The notes beneath the pieces are model-generated. The model saw nothing but the letters and a program-made list of their open reading frames with translations. It had not been told where the DNA came from and did not search any database. Below are positions 1 through 6,602 of a stretch of DNA of 6,958 nucleotides, one piece after another. Positions within the stretch are counted from its first letter, which is position 1, and each line of letters starts with the position of its first letter. The stretch covers positions 1-6,958 of the forward strand of contig CALGHA010000148.1 in NCBI GenBank assembly GCA_937915835.1, read 5' to 3'. Both the position numbers and the translations under genes were made by a program. This DNA comes from an uncultured Fretibacterium sp. (GTDB lineage Bacteria > Synergistota > Synergistia > Synergistales > Aminobacteriaceae).

Positions 1-104
1 CTCAAGCAGGCGTAAAGACGGGAACAAGTTCAAGAGGAGGCATGAGAGTTCCGGGAATGCCGAGAGTTCCGGGAACTGGACGGGGCGGCGGCGGACGACG
101 ATAA
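1..104 (+). CDS. 3' end of MacA/HlyD-type efflux periplasmic adaptor (partial)
   Basis: Only the last 33 codons and the TAA stop are inside the window; the gene enters from the left edge, with the first full codon at position 3. The visible tail is rich in Gly, Arg and Pro (RVPGMPRVPGTGRGGGGRR). By itself it would not be identifiable. It is identical at the protein level to the end of the longer fragment at 1561-1907, which carries recognisable MacA-family adaptor motifs, so the same family is assigned. Such adaptors bridge an inner-membrane MacB or RND pump and an outer-membrane TolC channel. This copy may be the intact gene, with its 5' part left of the window, but that cannot be seen. A hairpin follows its stop, and the next gene is convergent on the minus strand. 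Confidence 0.6.
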   Translation, partial: QAGVKTGTSSRGGMRVPGMPRVPGTGRGGGGRR

Positions 105-113
105 AAATTTTTG

Positions 114-144
114 AGGGCAGAAGAAAAGTTTATTCCTCTGTCCT
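114..144. terminator. Terminator hairpin, copy 1, shared by convergent genes
   Basis: Arms AGGGCAGAAGAA (114-125) and TTCCTCTGTCCT (133-144) pair over 12 positions, with one mismatch and one G-U, around a 7-nt loop. On the plus strand the U-tract present in copy 2 is missing here: the hairpin is followed by CTTGGTATTC. On the minus strand it lies about 14 nt after the tupA-like stop and is followed by CAAAAATTTTT, so it may still end that transcript. Function as a plus-strand terminator is doubtful in this copy. Confidence 0.6.
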
Positions 145-158
145 CTTGGTATTCAGCG

Positions 159-1076
159 CTATTTTTTCGGAAGTTGGAGCCAGGAGCCTAAAATCTCGTC
201 CCATTCTGGAGGCTCAAATCCAACAAAACCAGCATCAGAATAGAACGTAAACTCAGAGAAGTAAACTTTGCCGTCAATCTGATATAAATCTACTCTAACA
301 TGAGGAATACCTGCACTAAGTTTAGCAGCAATTTCAAGCATTTCATCAAAACATTTAGGCTTCTCATAAGGAATTTTGCTATTCGGGAAATTCTGTCGCA
401 GCTTCAACCTTTGCCAATTCGTATCAAAATAATCAATCGTTTCATAAGGAGTTTTATCGTCTTGAATTGCCTGAATAAGTTTAGGAACTCCGTTGAACGT
501 AAAAATTTTATATACAGGAAGATTAGGATTATCGCCGTCCTGCATATATTTTTCGGCTATAATCTTGTGCGGAACATTTTTGTAAGACCATTCACGATTT
601 GATACTCCGTAAGTTCTTTTGAGCGACCTGCTGAGAATTTTTCGCGCACGTTTTATGTCAAACCTTGATTTATCCCGACATATTGCAAACCCTCCGCTGT
701 CATGAGTACACTTGAGCACAAATTGTTCGGGGAGCGCATCAAAATCAATCTCGTCAAAGCTGTCATAAACTCCGAGCAACGGGATAACGTGTTCAGCTCC
801 GATTTTGTCCGCAACGAATTTTTTCACGGCGTATTTATCGGCCATAATCGTATATTCAGGGTTATGGTCATAAACTTTCAACCAGTTTAATTTTTCTGTT
901 AGAGTTCTGGGATTTTCGAGGTCTAAATCTCTTCCCATGCGATATTTATACGCACGCTTGAGATATTCTTCATCGGACATAGAATCATAAAATCCACGGG
1001 ACGCCAGCGCAAAAAATCTATATTTGGGAATTAGCAATGCTCGGATAGCCTTAAATGCAAATTTCAGAGGGTTCAT
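159..1076 (-). CDS. TupA-like ATP-grasp protein (surface-glycan modifying ligase)
   Basis: A 305-residue protein matching the TupA-like ATP-grasp family (PF14305 type), often labelled glycosyltransferase in databases. Visible landmarks are an N-terminal basic/hydrophobic stretch, NPRTLTEKLNWLK at 55-67, DKYAV at 80-84, FVLKCTHDSGG at 119-129 (Lys122 a probable ATP contact), EKYM at 175-178, RVDLY at 261-265 and FSEFTFYSDAGF at 273-284 (Glu275 a likely metal ligand). Family members are thought to join an amino compound to carboxylates of cell-surface glycans in an ATP-dependent step (TupA: teichuronopeptide); the substrate here is unknown. The ATG at 1074-1076 is chosen because GGAGGTG sits 5 nt upstream. 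A longer reading from 1103 adds nine residues without a comparable site. It has its own promoter and is convergent with the adaptor gene. The protein looks complete. Confidence 0.82.
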   Translation of the reverse strand: MNPLKFAFKAIRALLIPKYRFFALASRGFYDSMSDEEYLKRAYKYRMGRDLDLENPRTLTEKLNWLKVYDHNPEYTIMADKYAVKKFVADKIGAEHVIPLLGVYDSFDEIDFDALPEQFVLKCTHDSGGFAICRDKSRFDIKRARKILSRSLKRTYGVSNREWSYKNVPHKIIAEKYMQDGDNPNLPVYKIFTFNGVPKLIQAIQDDKTPYETIDYFDTNWQRLKLRQNFPNSKIPYEKPKCFDEMLEIAAKLSAGIPHVRVDLYQIDGKVYFSEFTFYSDAGFVGFEPPEWDEILGSWLQLPKK

Positions 1077-1081
1077 AACAA

Positions 1082-1088
1082 CACCTCC
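1082..1088 (-). promoter_or_regulatory. Ribosome binding site deciding the tupA-like start
   Basis: GGAGGTG on the minus strand ends 5 nt before ATG 1076, close to ideal spacing. It lies inside the longer reading that begins at 1103, which favours the shorter 305-residue protein. Confidence 0.75.
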
Positions 1089-1145
1089 GCAATAAAGGCA
1101 CAAGAAAAATTTTTTAATGGGATTACAAAAGGACAGATTAAGCTA

Positions 1146-1174
1146 CTGCGAACTGCGAACTGCGAACTGCGAAC
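1146..1174. repeat. Four tandem heptamers (CTGCGAA; TTCGCAG on minus strand)
   Basis: Four perfect copies of a 7-bp unit fill 1146-1173, plus one further base. The array touches the -10 element of the minus-strand promoter (1175-1180), so the expected start of transcription falls inside it and copy number would set the length of the tupA-like 5' leader. The unit is too short and lacks spacers, so it is not a CRISPR. Confidence 0.95.
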
Positions 1175-1204
1175 ATTATAGCCACAATTTTGCATTCTCG
1201 TCAA
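1175..1204 (-). promoter_or_regulatory. Sigma-70-type promoter for the tupA-like gene
   Basis: On the minus strand TTGACG (1199-1204) and a perfect TATAAT (1175-1180) are separated by 18 nt. It lies after the argG remnant's terminator and about 100 nt upstream of the tupA-like ATG, giving a leader of roughly 90 nt that begins in the heptamer array. This is the best consensus promoter in the window. Confidence 0.75.
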
Positions 1205-1240
1205 CCTCCTGTTTACGTAAATTTTTCATTATTTTATCAC

Positions 1241-1270
1241 AAAATTAACGGCCCCGAAATACTCAGAGCC
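1241..1270 (-). terminator. Probable argG terminator
   Basis: On the minus strand, 12 nt after the argG stop codon, GGCTCTGAG (1262-1270) pairs with TTCGGGGCC (1250-1258) around a 3-nt loop, with several G-U pairs, followed by GTTAATTTTGTG. The T-run is short and interrupted, so it is moderate rather than strong. It would separate the remnant from the tupA-like promoter downstream. Confidence 0.55.
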
Positions 1271-1281
1271 GCTCAATTTAT

Positions 1282-1563
1282 TTATGCTTCAATCGGAATT
1301 TCTGCTTCATCTTGTCTCGGCCATGTTGATGTCCATGTTCGAACAGGCAAGCCCCAAATGTTAATGAAGCCCACAGCCGCAGAATGATCAAACGTATCAC
1401 CCTCTGAATACGTCGCTAAATCATGACGGTAAATACTCTTCGACGTCTTCAAGCCTCTCACGACCGCTTGACCTTTGAACAATCTCATCTTGACTGTTCC
1501 GTTCACATAACGTTGAGTGTCATTCATGAACGCATTAATCGCATCACGTAACGGAGAGAACCA
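1282..1563 (-). pseudogene. argG: argininosuccinate synthase, 3' remnant
   Basis: The last ~94 codons of argininosuccinate synthase (citrulline + aspartate + ATP to argininosuccinate; arginine biosynthesis) remain, of about 400 in the full enzyme. The reading begins at the Trp codon 1561-1563 of WFSPLRDAINAFMNDTQ and continues through GTVKMRLFKGQAVVRG, DLATYSEGDTFDHSAAVGF and INIWGLP, which are typical of the ArgG C-terminus, to a natural TAA at 1282-1284. The N-terminal ATP-binding and catalytic part is absent. Beyond 1563 the sequence becomes the oppositely oriented adaptor gene, and in this frame reaches a stop (1579-1581). An ATG at 1572 could allow a 96-residue peptide, but it has no convincing ribosome site and would not be an enzyme. 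It is most likely a dead fragment left by rearrangement. Confidence 0.85.
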
Positions 1564-1907
1564 ATTCGGCATTAAGATTTACGCCACCTGAGGGATTACT
1601 CGCGACTATTTCATTTTACCAGGAAATTTTGACGCGTCCTAGAACTCTTCATTCTGGGATATTATGGCCTGAAAGGGACGGCTTTATGATGATGCCTGTG
1701 CAAGTTGAGACGGGAATTAGCGATAATAGATTTGTCGAGCTCGTGAAGGAACAAATAGAACGGCGGCCAGTCTTGCGCGAGGGCGTTGAACTTGTGATTA
1801 ATGCTCAAGCAGGCGTAAAGACGGGAACAAGTTCAAGAGGAGGCATGAGAGTTCCGGGTATGCCGAGAGTTCCGGGAACTGGACGGGGCGGCGGCGGACG
1901 ACGATAA
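1561..1907 (+). pseudogene. MacA/HlyD-type efflux adaptor, 5'-truncated fragment
   Basis: About 115 codons of the C-terminal end of a MacA/YknX-like periplasmic adaptor. The reading is recognisable from NSALRFTPPEG (codons from 1563), matching the 'VPNxALRF.P' motif common in this family. It runs on through the membrane-proximal region (DGFMMMPVQVETGISDNRFVEL and LREGVELVINA) to the Gly/Arg-rich tail and TAA at 1905-1907. Upstream of 1561 the sequence switches to argG on the other strand, so the signal peptide, hairpin and lipoyl domains are missing. A TTG at 1629 could head a 92-residue reading, but it lies inside the family homology and has no good ribosome site. The last part duplicates 1-104 with one silent change. 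The fragment probably arose by duplication or recombination of the adaptor gene ending at the left edge. Confidence 0.75.
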
Positions 1908-1948
1908 AAAATTTTTGAGGGCAGAAGAAAAGTTTATTCCTCTGTCCT
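1804..1948 (+). repeat. Direct repeat, copy 2 (adaptor 3' end plus terminator hairpin)
   Basis: Partner of the repeat at 1-144: same orientation, one substitution and one 1-bp indel. The true duplicated unit may begin as early as 1561, where adaptor sequence starts, but the matching part of copy 1 lies outside the window. Confidence 0.95.
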
Positions 1949-1953
1949 TTTTT
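1918..1953 (+). terminator. Rho-independent terminator, copy 2
   Basis: The 12-position hairpin (1918-1929 with 1937-1948, 7-nt loop) is followed by six T residues (1948-1953), a standard intrinsic terminator for the adaptor gene. It isolates the export operon downstream from transcription entering from the left. This copy, not copy 1, keeps the U-tract, so it is probably the original terminator context. Confidence 0.8.
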
Positions 1954-1974
1954 GTATAAGTAGTGAAATTATTC

Positions 1975-2003
1975 TTGGTTAAAACTGTTTCATATCGTAA
2001 AAT
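1975..2003 (+). promoter_or_regulatory. Candidate promoter of the export operon
   Basis: TTGGTT (1975-1980) and TAAAAT (1998-2003) are separated by exactly 17 nt, just after the terminator and about 70 nt upstream of the first gene. The match to sigma-70 consensus is fair. A second TAAAAT at 2040-2045 has no properly spaced -35. The rest of 1954-2060 is AT-rich with nothing else I can name. Confidence 0.5.
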
Positions 2004-2076
2004 TTTAAACAATGCAATAATATTTTGGCGGATTTAGTGTAAAATAAGCAAAAATATTTAGAAGGAGCGATTAATT

Positions 2077-4194
2077 TTGCGGAGGGTAATTCTGTTATGC
2101 CTGTTGATCTCAATAATTTTCACGGGGAGTTCTTACGCTTCAACAGGAGGCAACACCGGCAACACAGGCTTGTGGGAATATCCAACCGCAGAAATGCCTG
2201 AAGACGGAACAGGCCGCTTCGGACTAACGAATGCATCACCTTACGAATATTATTTTCTTGATTTAGCTTGGCTTCCATGGCTGGAAATTAACGCACGCTT
2301 TAATACTTTCGCAACAATCGACATCGGCAATCGTCGTTACATGGACAAAGCTATTGACCTCAAAGCTATTCTCTGGCACAACAAAGACCCGGAAAAATGG
2401 TACGCTCCTTCTCTCGCGCTCGGTGTAGTCGACATGATGGGAACGGAAATCATGAAGGCGTTTTACGGTGTTGCAACCTGGCGATGGGGAGACGTTGCCG
2501 CGACAATAGGTTATGGCTCAGACAGATTTAACGGACTTTACGGCGGAATTGAATGGGATATTAATAACTGGCTGACTTTTAAGGCTGAATATTCTCCGTT
2601 GGATTATGCTCATGATGGAAATATTCTCCAGAAAATGCCCTCGAAAAAATATAATTTCGGCTTCGTCTTCAAAGCTCCATGGGGAATGGAAGGCTCCGTT
2701 AGCTACCAGCGTGGTGATGATTTCGTCTTCTCGATCTCACAAAAAATTGACCTTAAGGGCCCGTTCTTTGGAAATTCACGCAAAAACTTTGAGGCTCCGG
2801 GCGATTCAAGATGTCCTAATTGGGCTGACACTAACGCGGAAGATTTACTTGCTCGGATAAAGTCAGGGCTTGAGAAATTCGTACGTGTTCGCGATGTTGA
2901 TATTAAGCTCGATGAAATTCAAGACGGGTATAAATTAACGCTGGCTTACGAAAATTACGGTTATTCTTCTCACGCCGAAGCAATGTCGAGATTATTAGTC
3001 GTTCTCGCTTCGATTATGCCTGAAACTCAAGAACTCGTATTAATCCATAAGAACGCAGGTATTCCCATTGTAAGAGCAGAATTTCCCGGTTCATTGTTAT
3101 TTGATTTGAGGGCACGTTCATTAAGAGAGGATAATTCAATTCACAGCTCAATTTTCACTTGGGCCAATTCCGACGCAGAAAAAGAAATCAAGGACGCTGA
3201 CACAAACATTCTCAAGTCCAAAGCTCAGCATGAAGTCAAGGCAATGTTGACGTATGATCCTCGAATTGACCAGACTTTAGGCGAAACTTACATGGATAGG
3301 CTCAACATTGATGCGATTTATCGAGGGCGTTACTCAAACGGCTGGGGAAGTATTATCGACGTAAAATTCCCGTTCTATGACACTATGGACTTGACCGATG
3401 GAACAGGCTTATGGTGGGAAAAAGATTTGAACAGGGAAGTACGTATTCAGCAGGCCGGTTTAACTTACGCAAATAATTTCGACAAGGACGGCCGATTTTG
3501 GTTATTCGGTGAAGGCGGTTATCTCGACGAGGAATGGTTCGGCGGAAATTTATGGCTGAGATATTACGGCAAAAACGGAAACTGGTGGCTCGGCGGGAGA
3601 CTGGCAATGCTTCATGACAGAGATCCTTATTCATTCGGCGGTTTAACTGACGGCAGATTAGAATATTATTATGGAAGAGTTATCGATTATCCGAATGAAG
3701 ATGACTGGCGGCATGCTGAATGGCTTCAGGCAGGATTTAACGTTTACGGGCTTGATCTCGACGTTGAGGCCGAATACGGAAGATTTGCTGACAACGATAA
3801 AGGCTACAAAATTTCTGTAACTAGACACTGGGACGATACAGCTCTGGGCTTCTGGTATATGGACACGGATTATCACGCTCCGGGAAAAGATTTCACGAAA
3901 GCCGGAGTTCACATGGAAATTCCTGCTGAAAAATGGTTCGGCTCCTGGTTCGGAAATTCAAGCTCTCATATCTGGGAACAAGACACGTTATTTATTTCAG
4001 CGTGGAACATAGAATCAGGACGTGAGGGCGGCAAAATCAGAACTCCTGAACGTATGATGAGCCAGCTTCGACCAATGGCGTTAAAGAAAAATGTAGAAAA
4101 ATTATTGCAGGATTACTGCTCATATGATGACGAAAGAGACGGCAGCGAAGATGATAAACAAGTTCAAAGCCTTCTTGAATATATTTTCCATTAA
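2077..4194 (+). CDS. YjbH-family outer-membrane exopolysaccharide export protein
   Basis: A 705-residue protein of the YjbH/GfcD family (PF06082), about the length of E. coli YjbH. A signal peptide (1-21, cleavage after SSYA) precedes GNTGLWEYPTAEMPEDGTGR (about 29-47) and FLDLAWLPWLEINARF (60-75), the usual family opening. Long stretches of alternating aromatic and polar residues (about 75-235 and 390-650) suggest outer-membrane beta strands. Between them, about 253-345 looks like a soluble alpha/beta segment. An acidic tail ends in EYIFH. YjbH-type proteins are linked to secretion of exopolysaccharide across the outer membrane; the polymer here is unknown. The TTG start is supported by GAAGGAG at 2061-2067, 9 nt upstream. 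It is first in a likely three-gene operon, with 44 nt to the SLBB gene. The usual partners YjbF and YjbG are not nearby. Confidence 0.85.
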   Translation: MRRVILLCLLISIIFTGSSYASTGGNTGNTGLWEYPTAEMPEDGTGRFGLTNASPYEYYFLDLAWLPWLEINARFNTFATIDIGNRRYMDKAIDLKAILWHNKDPEKWYAPSLALGVVDMMGTEIMKAFYGVATWRWGDVAATIGYGSDRFNGLYGGIEWDINNWLTFKAEYSPLDYAHDGNILQKMPSKKYNFGFVFKAPWGMEGSVSYQRGDDFVFSISQKIDLKGPFFGNSRKNFEAPGDSRCPNWADTNAEDLLARIKSGLEKFVRVRDVDIKLDEIQDGYKLTLAYENYGYSSHAEAMSRLLVVLASIMPETQELVLIHKNAGIPIVRAEFPGSLLFDLRARSLREDNSIHSSIFTWANSDAEKEIKDADTNILKSKAQHEVKAMLTYDPRIDQTLGETYMDRLNIDAIYRGRYSNGWGSIIDVKFPFYDTMDLTDGTGLWWEKDLNREVRIQQAGLTYANNFDKDGRFWLFGEGGYLDEEWFGGNLWLRYYGKNGNWWLGGRLAMLHDRDPYSFGGLTDGRLEYYYGRVIDYPNEDDWRHAEWLQAGFNVYGLDLDVEAEYGRFADNDKGYKISVTRHWDDTALGFWYMDTDYHAPGKDFTKAGVHMEIPAEKWFGSWFGNSSSHIWEQDTLFISAWNIESGREGGKIRTPERMMSQLRPMALKKNVEKLLQDYCSYDDERDGSEDDKQVQSLLEYIFH

Positions 4195-4238
4195 AGAATT
4201 ACTAAGTAAGACAAAAATTTTTTCTGAGGTGATTAATA

Positions 4239-6602
4239 TTGCGTAAAAAACTTTTCGTAACAGGGATTTTGCTTTTGTCTATGTGTACAGGAGCTTATGC
4301 CGCTGCTGTTGGACCTCTTGCTCCTTCAGTGCCTTCAAACGCTCAAACTCCCGGAAGTGTTCAGATGCCGACAGTTCCGAACAATCCGACAACTCCAGCA
4401 GTACCCAATATTCAAGGCGGAAGCGGAAGCGGAATAGATTTTTCCGGCGTTGACCAAATCCAGCGAGACGCTAATCAAGGCCCGGAAAATATTGATTTAA
4501 CTCGCGGAGATCCGTTACTTGAGAACCAGAACCCCAATCAAATCGATAACGTTAATGACTATCAAGAGGGCTTAAATGCTCAGGATACACAAGGACTTCA
4601 GGGAACACAAGGGCAGAATGTGTTAGCAGAGCCGACGGAAGCAGAAATTAATGACTATTTCAACCAAATACTTTTTGCCCGAACTCCTAACGCTAACCCT
4701 ATGGGACAATTAATGCGAAGGATGCCGAGATTTGGTATGTCATTCTTCAGGAGGCCGCCTTCAACTTATGCCCCTATGGACGCTGTACCTGTCACTCAGG
4801 ATTATAGAATTGGTGTAGGCGACGAGATTACTTTAACAGTGTGGGGAATTCCTGAGGAGGGAAATTACCGAGTTGTTGTTGACCGCGACGGAATGGCGAA
4901 TATTCCTCATATCGGAGTTGTCAGATTGGCCGGTTACACTCTTGAAGGAGCCGAGAGAATATTAAGCTCAAGATTAGGACAATATTACACGGGCTTCCAG
5001 ATGAATTTATCGATGGGACGTTTACGCTCAATCATGGTCTACGTAACGGGAAATGCTCAGAGGCCTGGAGCTTACACGGTTTCTTCTTTCGCAACTCTCG
5101 TTAATGCTTTAATCGCGTCTGGTGGACCTTCATCGAGTGGCTCATTGCGAAATATCCAGCTTAAGCGTAACGGAAGAACTATAGCCAATTTCGACATGTA
5201 CGCGATGTTATTGCAGGGCGACAAATCTCAGGACGCGAGGCTTCAAGCAGGAGACGTAATCTTTATTCCGCCGGTTGGTCCGTTAGTAGGAATTGCCGGA
5301 GAAGTTCAGAGGCCCGGAGTTTATGAGCTTAACGGAGCAACGAGAGTTCAAGATTTGCTTTACATTGCTGGAGGGCTTAACGCTCAGACTTTCAAAGGAC
5401 GAGTTCAGTATTACCGAATTTTCAACCATGAATACGCCGGAGCTTTTGAAGGCACAATCGCGGAAATTGAGGATAATGAACTTGCTGACGGAGATATCTT
5501 GAGGCTCTATCCAGTTTATAACTTCGCGGCGACTGTTTCAATCTCAGGGCCTGTAATGAGACCAGGAACTTTCATCATCATTCCTGGACAAACGAGAATT
5601 TCTGAGATTATCGAACGTGCAGGAGGACTTAACACTACGGCTTCAGACACAGCAGAACTCACCCGCGTAACTCCTTCGCTTAACGGCCCGGTTAATGACC
5701 GTCAGTCAATAAACTTAGTTCAGGCAATGCAGGGCGACCCTGTGAATAACTTAACTCTTGAGAATGGAGATCAAATTACAGTCCTTGTCATTCCCGACTG
5801 GAAACAGGCGCTCCGTGTAACTATTGCCGGAGAAGTCAGAAGGCCCGGAACTTACTCAATGTTTGCTGGCGAGAAACTTTCTGATTTAATCGAACGTGCA
5901 GGAGGTTTCACAAAGAAAGCATTCTTGCCCGGAGCGATTTTCACTCGTCGGAGTGTAGCTTACGAACAGAGAAGGGCATTAGCACAGATGGCCGACCGAA
6001 TGGAACGCGAATTATTGGAGTCCATGCAGAACACAGCGAGCGGAGGTTTAACGTCAACCGGCGAAACGACAGCGCTTAACGCCGAATTTAACAGACGAAG
6101 ACAGCTGATTAACAATTTGCGACATCTTGATATTATGGGCAGAATTGTAACGAAGATTGACACGCCGGCCAATATTCAGGGCACTCAATGGGATTATGAG
6201 CTTCAGGATTACGATTATTTACGCATTCCGGAAACTCCTTTAACCGTCAACGTAATGGGAGCGGTTTACTCATCATCGACGCAGATTTACCGCAAGGACA
6301 TGAGCATAAACGGTTATATCAACGCGGCCGGTGGAGCACTCAAGACGGCGCATAAACGCATGGTTTACTTGCTTAAGAGCGACGGAACAACGATAAGATT
6401 AACACGAAGTACGGCGATGTTGTCGAGTAAAAAGTGGACACCTCCGAGCGGATTTTCAGCGAAAGTTGAGCCCGGTGATACAATTGTTGTGCCTGTGAAG
6501 TATCTTGACCGTCAGCCGATTGAGTCATTCAAGGATGCTGTCGAGATAATTTACAAAGTTGCTGTAGCAGCAGGAGTAATTATTGATGTTACGAATGATT
6601 AA
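4239..6602 (+). CDS. Polysaccharide export protein, Wza/GfcE-like with multiple SLBB domains
   Basis: A 787-residue exported protein. Residues 1-21 are a signal peptide (cleavage likely after GAYA). Cys16 lies in LSMC, a poor lipobox, so lipidation as in Wza is doubtful. A Pro/Gln/Asn/Gly-rich linker (about 24-135) precedes the Poly_export domain (about 187-262, from YRIGVGDEITLTVWG). Five SLBB-like units follow, starting near 266, 349, 431, 526 and 669; the first four share a G-x-V/A-x-R-P-G-x-Y/F signature. The fourth is interrupted by a charged helical segment (about 570-650). A hydrophobic stretch near the C-terminus (767-783, EIIYKVAVAAGVII) may be the membrane-spanning helix seen in Wza-type channels. 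The protein probably forms the periplasmic/outer-membrane conduit with the YjbH protein. The TTG start has GAGGTGA (4226-4232) 6 nt upstream. No tyrosine-kinase co-polymerase is adjacent. Confidence 0.87.
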   Translation: MRKKLFVTGILLLSMCTGAYAAAVGPLAPSVPSNAQTPGSVQMPTVPNNPTTPAVPNIQGGSGSGIDFSGVDQIQRDANQGPENIDLTRGDPLLENQNPNQIDNVNDYQEGLNAQDTQGLQGTQGQNVLAEPTEAEINDYFNQILFARTPNANPMGQLMRRMPRFGMSFFRRPPSTYAPMDAVPVTQDYRIGVGDEITLTVWGIPEEGNYRVVVDRDGMANIPHIGVVRLAGYTLEGAERILSSRLGQYYTGFQMNLSMGRLRSIMVYVTGNAQRPGAYTVSSFATLVNALIASGGPSSSGSLRNIQLKRNGRTIANFDMYAMLLQGDKSQDARLQAGDVIFIPPVGPLVGIAGEVQRPGVYELNGATRVQDLLYIAGGLNAQTFKGRVQYYRIFNHEYAGAFEGTIAEIEDNELADGDILRLYPVYNFAATVSISGPVMRPGTFIIIPGQTRISEIIERAGGLNTTASDTAELTRVTPSLNGPVNDRQSINLVQAMQGDPVNNLTLENGDQITVLVIPDWKQALRVTIAGEVRRPGTYSMFAGEKLSDLIERAGGFTKKAFLPGAIFTRRSVAYEQRRALAQMADRMERELLESMQNTASGGLTSTGETTALNAEFNRRRQLINNLRHLDIMGRIVTKIDTPANIQGTQWDYELQDYDYLRIPETPLTVNVMGAVYSSSTQIYRKDMSINGYINAAGGALKTAHKRMVYLLKSDGTTIRLTRSTAMLSSKKWTPPSGFSAKVEPGDTIVVPVKYLDRQPIESFKDAVEIIYKVAVAAGVIIDVTND

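Larger units (their letters stand above)
1..144 (+). repeat. Direct repeat, copy 1 (adaptor 3' end plus terminator hairpin)
   Basis: This segment recurs in the same orientation at 1804-1948. I see two differences: A56 versus T1859, a silent Gly codon change (GGA/GGT), and one extra A in the A-tract after the stop codon in copy 2. Identity ends sharply at 144/1948, just after the hairpin. The left limit is unknown because the window starts inside the repeat. The sequence between the copies holds the tupA-like gene and the argG remnant. Confidence 0.95.

Noticed and set aside
300..890. Plus-strand readings at 300-602 and 702-890
   Set aside because: They are antisense to the well-supported tupA-like gene and show no recognisable protein features.
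1077..1103. Longer start for the tupA-like protein (nine extra residues)
   Set aside because: The extra codons contain the strong GGAGGTG site that serves the ATG at 1076, and the added residues do not look like family sequence.
1127..1137. AAAAGGACAGA resembling an arm of the duplicated terminator, as a third trace of the repeat
   Set aside because: Only about 11 bases match, there is no partner arm, and chance is a sufficient explanation.
1146..1174. Heptamer array as a CRISPR remnant
   Set aside because: Units are 7 bp, contiguous and without spacers.
145..1560. The insert as a transposon or insertion sequence
   Set aside because: No transposase or integrase gene, no terminal inverted repeats and no short target duplication; the flanking repeats are host gene ends.
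1629..1907. A 92-codon reading from TTG as a complete small gene
   Set aside because: Family similarity (NSALRFTPPEG) extends upstream of this TTG to 1563 in the same frame and there is no good ribosome site, so it is part of a truncated adaptor gene.
3383..3912. Minus-strand readings inside the YjbH-family gene
   Set aside because: Shadow frames of a clear coding region, with no ribosome site or family resemblance.
4284..4286. Cys16 of the SLBB protein as a lipoprotein acylation site
   Set aside because: The preceding residue is Met rather than Gly, Ala or Ser, and a good signal peptidase I site (AYA) follows; kept only as an open question.
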